Positions 63,685 through 64,000 of a DNA stretch of 64,000 nucleotides are shown piece by piece. The stretch spans positions 22,398-86,397 of the forward strand of contig RCZF01000004.1 in assembly GCA_006438735.1 (NCBI GenBank). Direction: 5' to 3'. The DNA is from Sphingomonas koreensis. Its GTDB lineage: Bacteria > Pseudomonadota > Alphaproteobacteria > Sphingomonadales > Sphingomonadaceae. The notes beneath the pieces are model-generated. The model searched no databases. It saw only the letters and a list, made by a program, of their open reading frames with translations, and was not told where the DNA came from. The position numbers and the translations under genes are program-made. The stretch's first letter is position 1. Every line of letters starts with the position of its first letter.

Positions 63685-64000
63685 TCAGTTCGCGTTTTGC
63701 GGCGGCAGCGGCGCGACGCCGCCAGCGGTCCGCGGCGGCTGCCCGTTAGCGGTGGGCGGCGGCGGCGCTTGGCCGTCTGCCCCGACGGGCGGCGGCAAGG
63801 GCGTGCCCGCGCCCGGTCCAGCCGGACCCGCAACACAACCCGGCGGCGGCGGCGGCGCACCGGGACCACCGCGCGGGCCTGCGCCCGGCGGCGGCGGCGG
63901 CGGGGGACCATCGGGGCCGCCGCGGCGCCCGTGCGGCGGTGGCGGCGGCCCGGCGGGACCGATCGGCTGCACATCGCCTTGGCCATCGACCAGATAGGAG
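63685..64000 (-). CDS. Pro/Gly-rich protein, C-terminal part
   Basis: The frame enters from the right edge (…SYLVDGQGDVQPIGPAGPPP) and ends VAPLPPQNAN with TGA at 63685-63687. It is dominated by runs of Pro and Gly (GPDGPPPPPPPGAGPRGG), a low-complexity tail of about 100 residues that could span the envelope or be surface-exposed. The N-terminal part, and with it any identity, lies outside the window. The opposite strand is also open and Gly-rich, so the strand choice is likely but not certain. Confidence 0.5.
   Translation of the reverse strand, partial: SYLVDGQGDVQPIGPAGPPPPPHGRRGGPDGPPPPPPPGAGPRGGPGAPPPPPGCVAGPAGPGAGTPLPPPVGADGQAPPPPTANGQPPRTAGGVAPLPPQNAN

Overview
The window is high-GC alphaproteobacterial DNA and most resembles a sphingomonad (Sphingomonas or a close relative). 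The evidence is the TonB-dependent receptor, the intracellular PHA depolymerase, the CHASE2 cyclase/phosphodiesterase, the DUF2958/DUF932/ParB/Toprim accessory set and GC-rich palindromic intergenic repeats. This is an inference from gene content; no rRNA is present.

Layout. 1-3248: the Gly/Asn-repeat tail of a truncated protein, a CHASE2-EAL c-di-GMP phosphodiesterase and a frameshifted PilZ gene. 3725-23000: an accessory island. It starts with a four-gene DprA/phosphoribosyltransferase operon that reads like two ShosTA-type pairs in tandem. Next comes a mobile-element maintenance block (DUF2493, Toprim, ParB-like, DUF2958, DUF932) containing a large hairpin element between genes. An IS21-family element has cut into both neighbours. 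The island ends with an unassigned cluster of a trypsin-like protease, a HEPN-like protein and two unknown proteins. 23232-51335: mainly chromosomal housekeeping and metabolism, including an amidase, SodC, a PfpI-family enzyme, topoisomerase IB, MscS, PutA, MaoC, thiolase, an outer-membrane barrel, PHA depolymerase, M28 peptidase, tRNA-Ser(CGA), HspQ, ferredoxin, an AlkA-like glycosylase, MTA phosphorylase, an Nramp transporter, a GH15 hydrolase, an ABC exporter, a membrane HTH/EF-hand regulator and a ClC antiporter. This stretch holds one small decayed pocket at 26.4-27.8 kb. 51347-54031: an IS1595-like transposon with perfect 8-bp target duplications and three passenger genes. 54508-64000: a ROK regulator with a sugar MFS transporter, an MBL hydrolase, a PAS-GGDEF-EAL-PilZ protein, a TonB-dependent receptor and a Pro-rich partial ORF.

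How genes work together. Cyclic-di-GMP turnover appears at both ends (CHASE2-EAL, PAS-GGDEF-EAL-PilZ). PutA, MaoC, thiolase and PhaZ suggest amino-acid and acyl/PHA carbon turnover. ROK plus MFS form a sugar-uptake unit. The island carries at least one likely conflict (defence or toxin-antitoxin) system and one possible second one.

Caveat. Several genes contain what looks like a single-base indel, mostly at short homopolymers (near 3095, 7885, 14127 and 51660). Either the sequence carries residual long-read errors or these accessory genes are really decaying. The frames given were read by eye.
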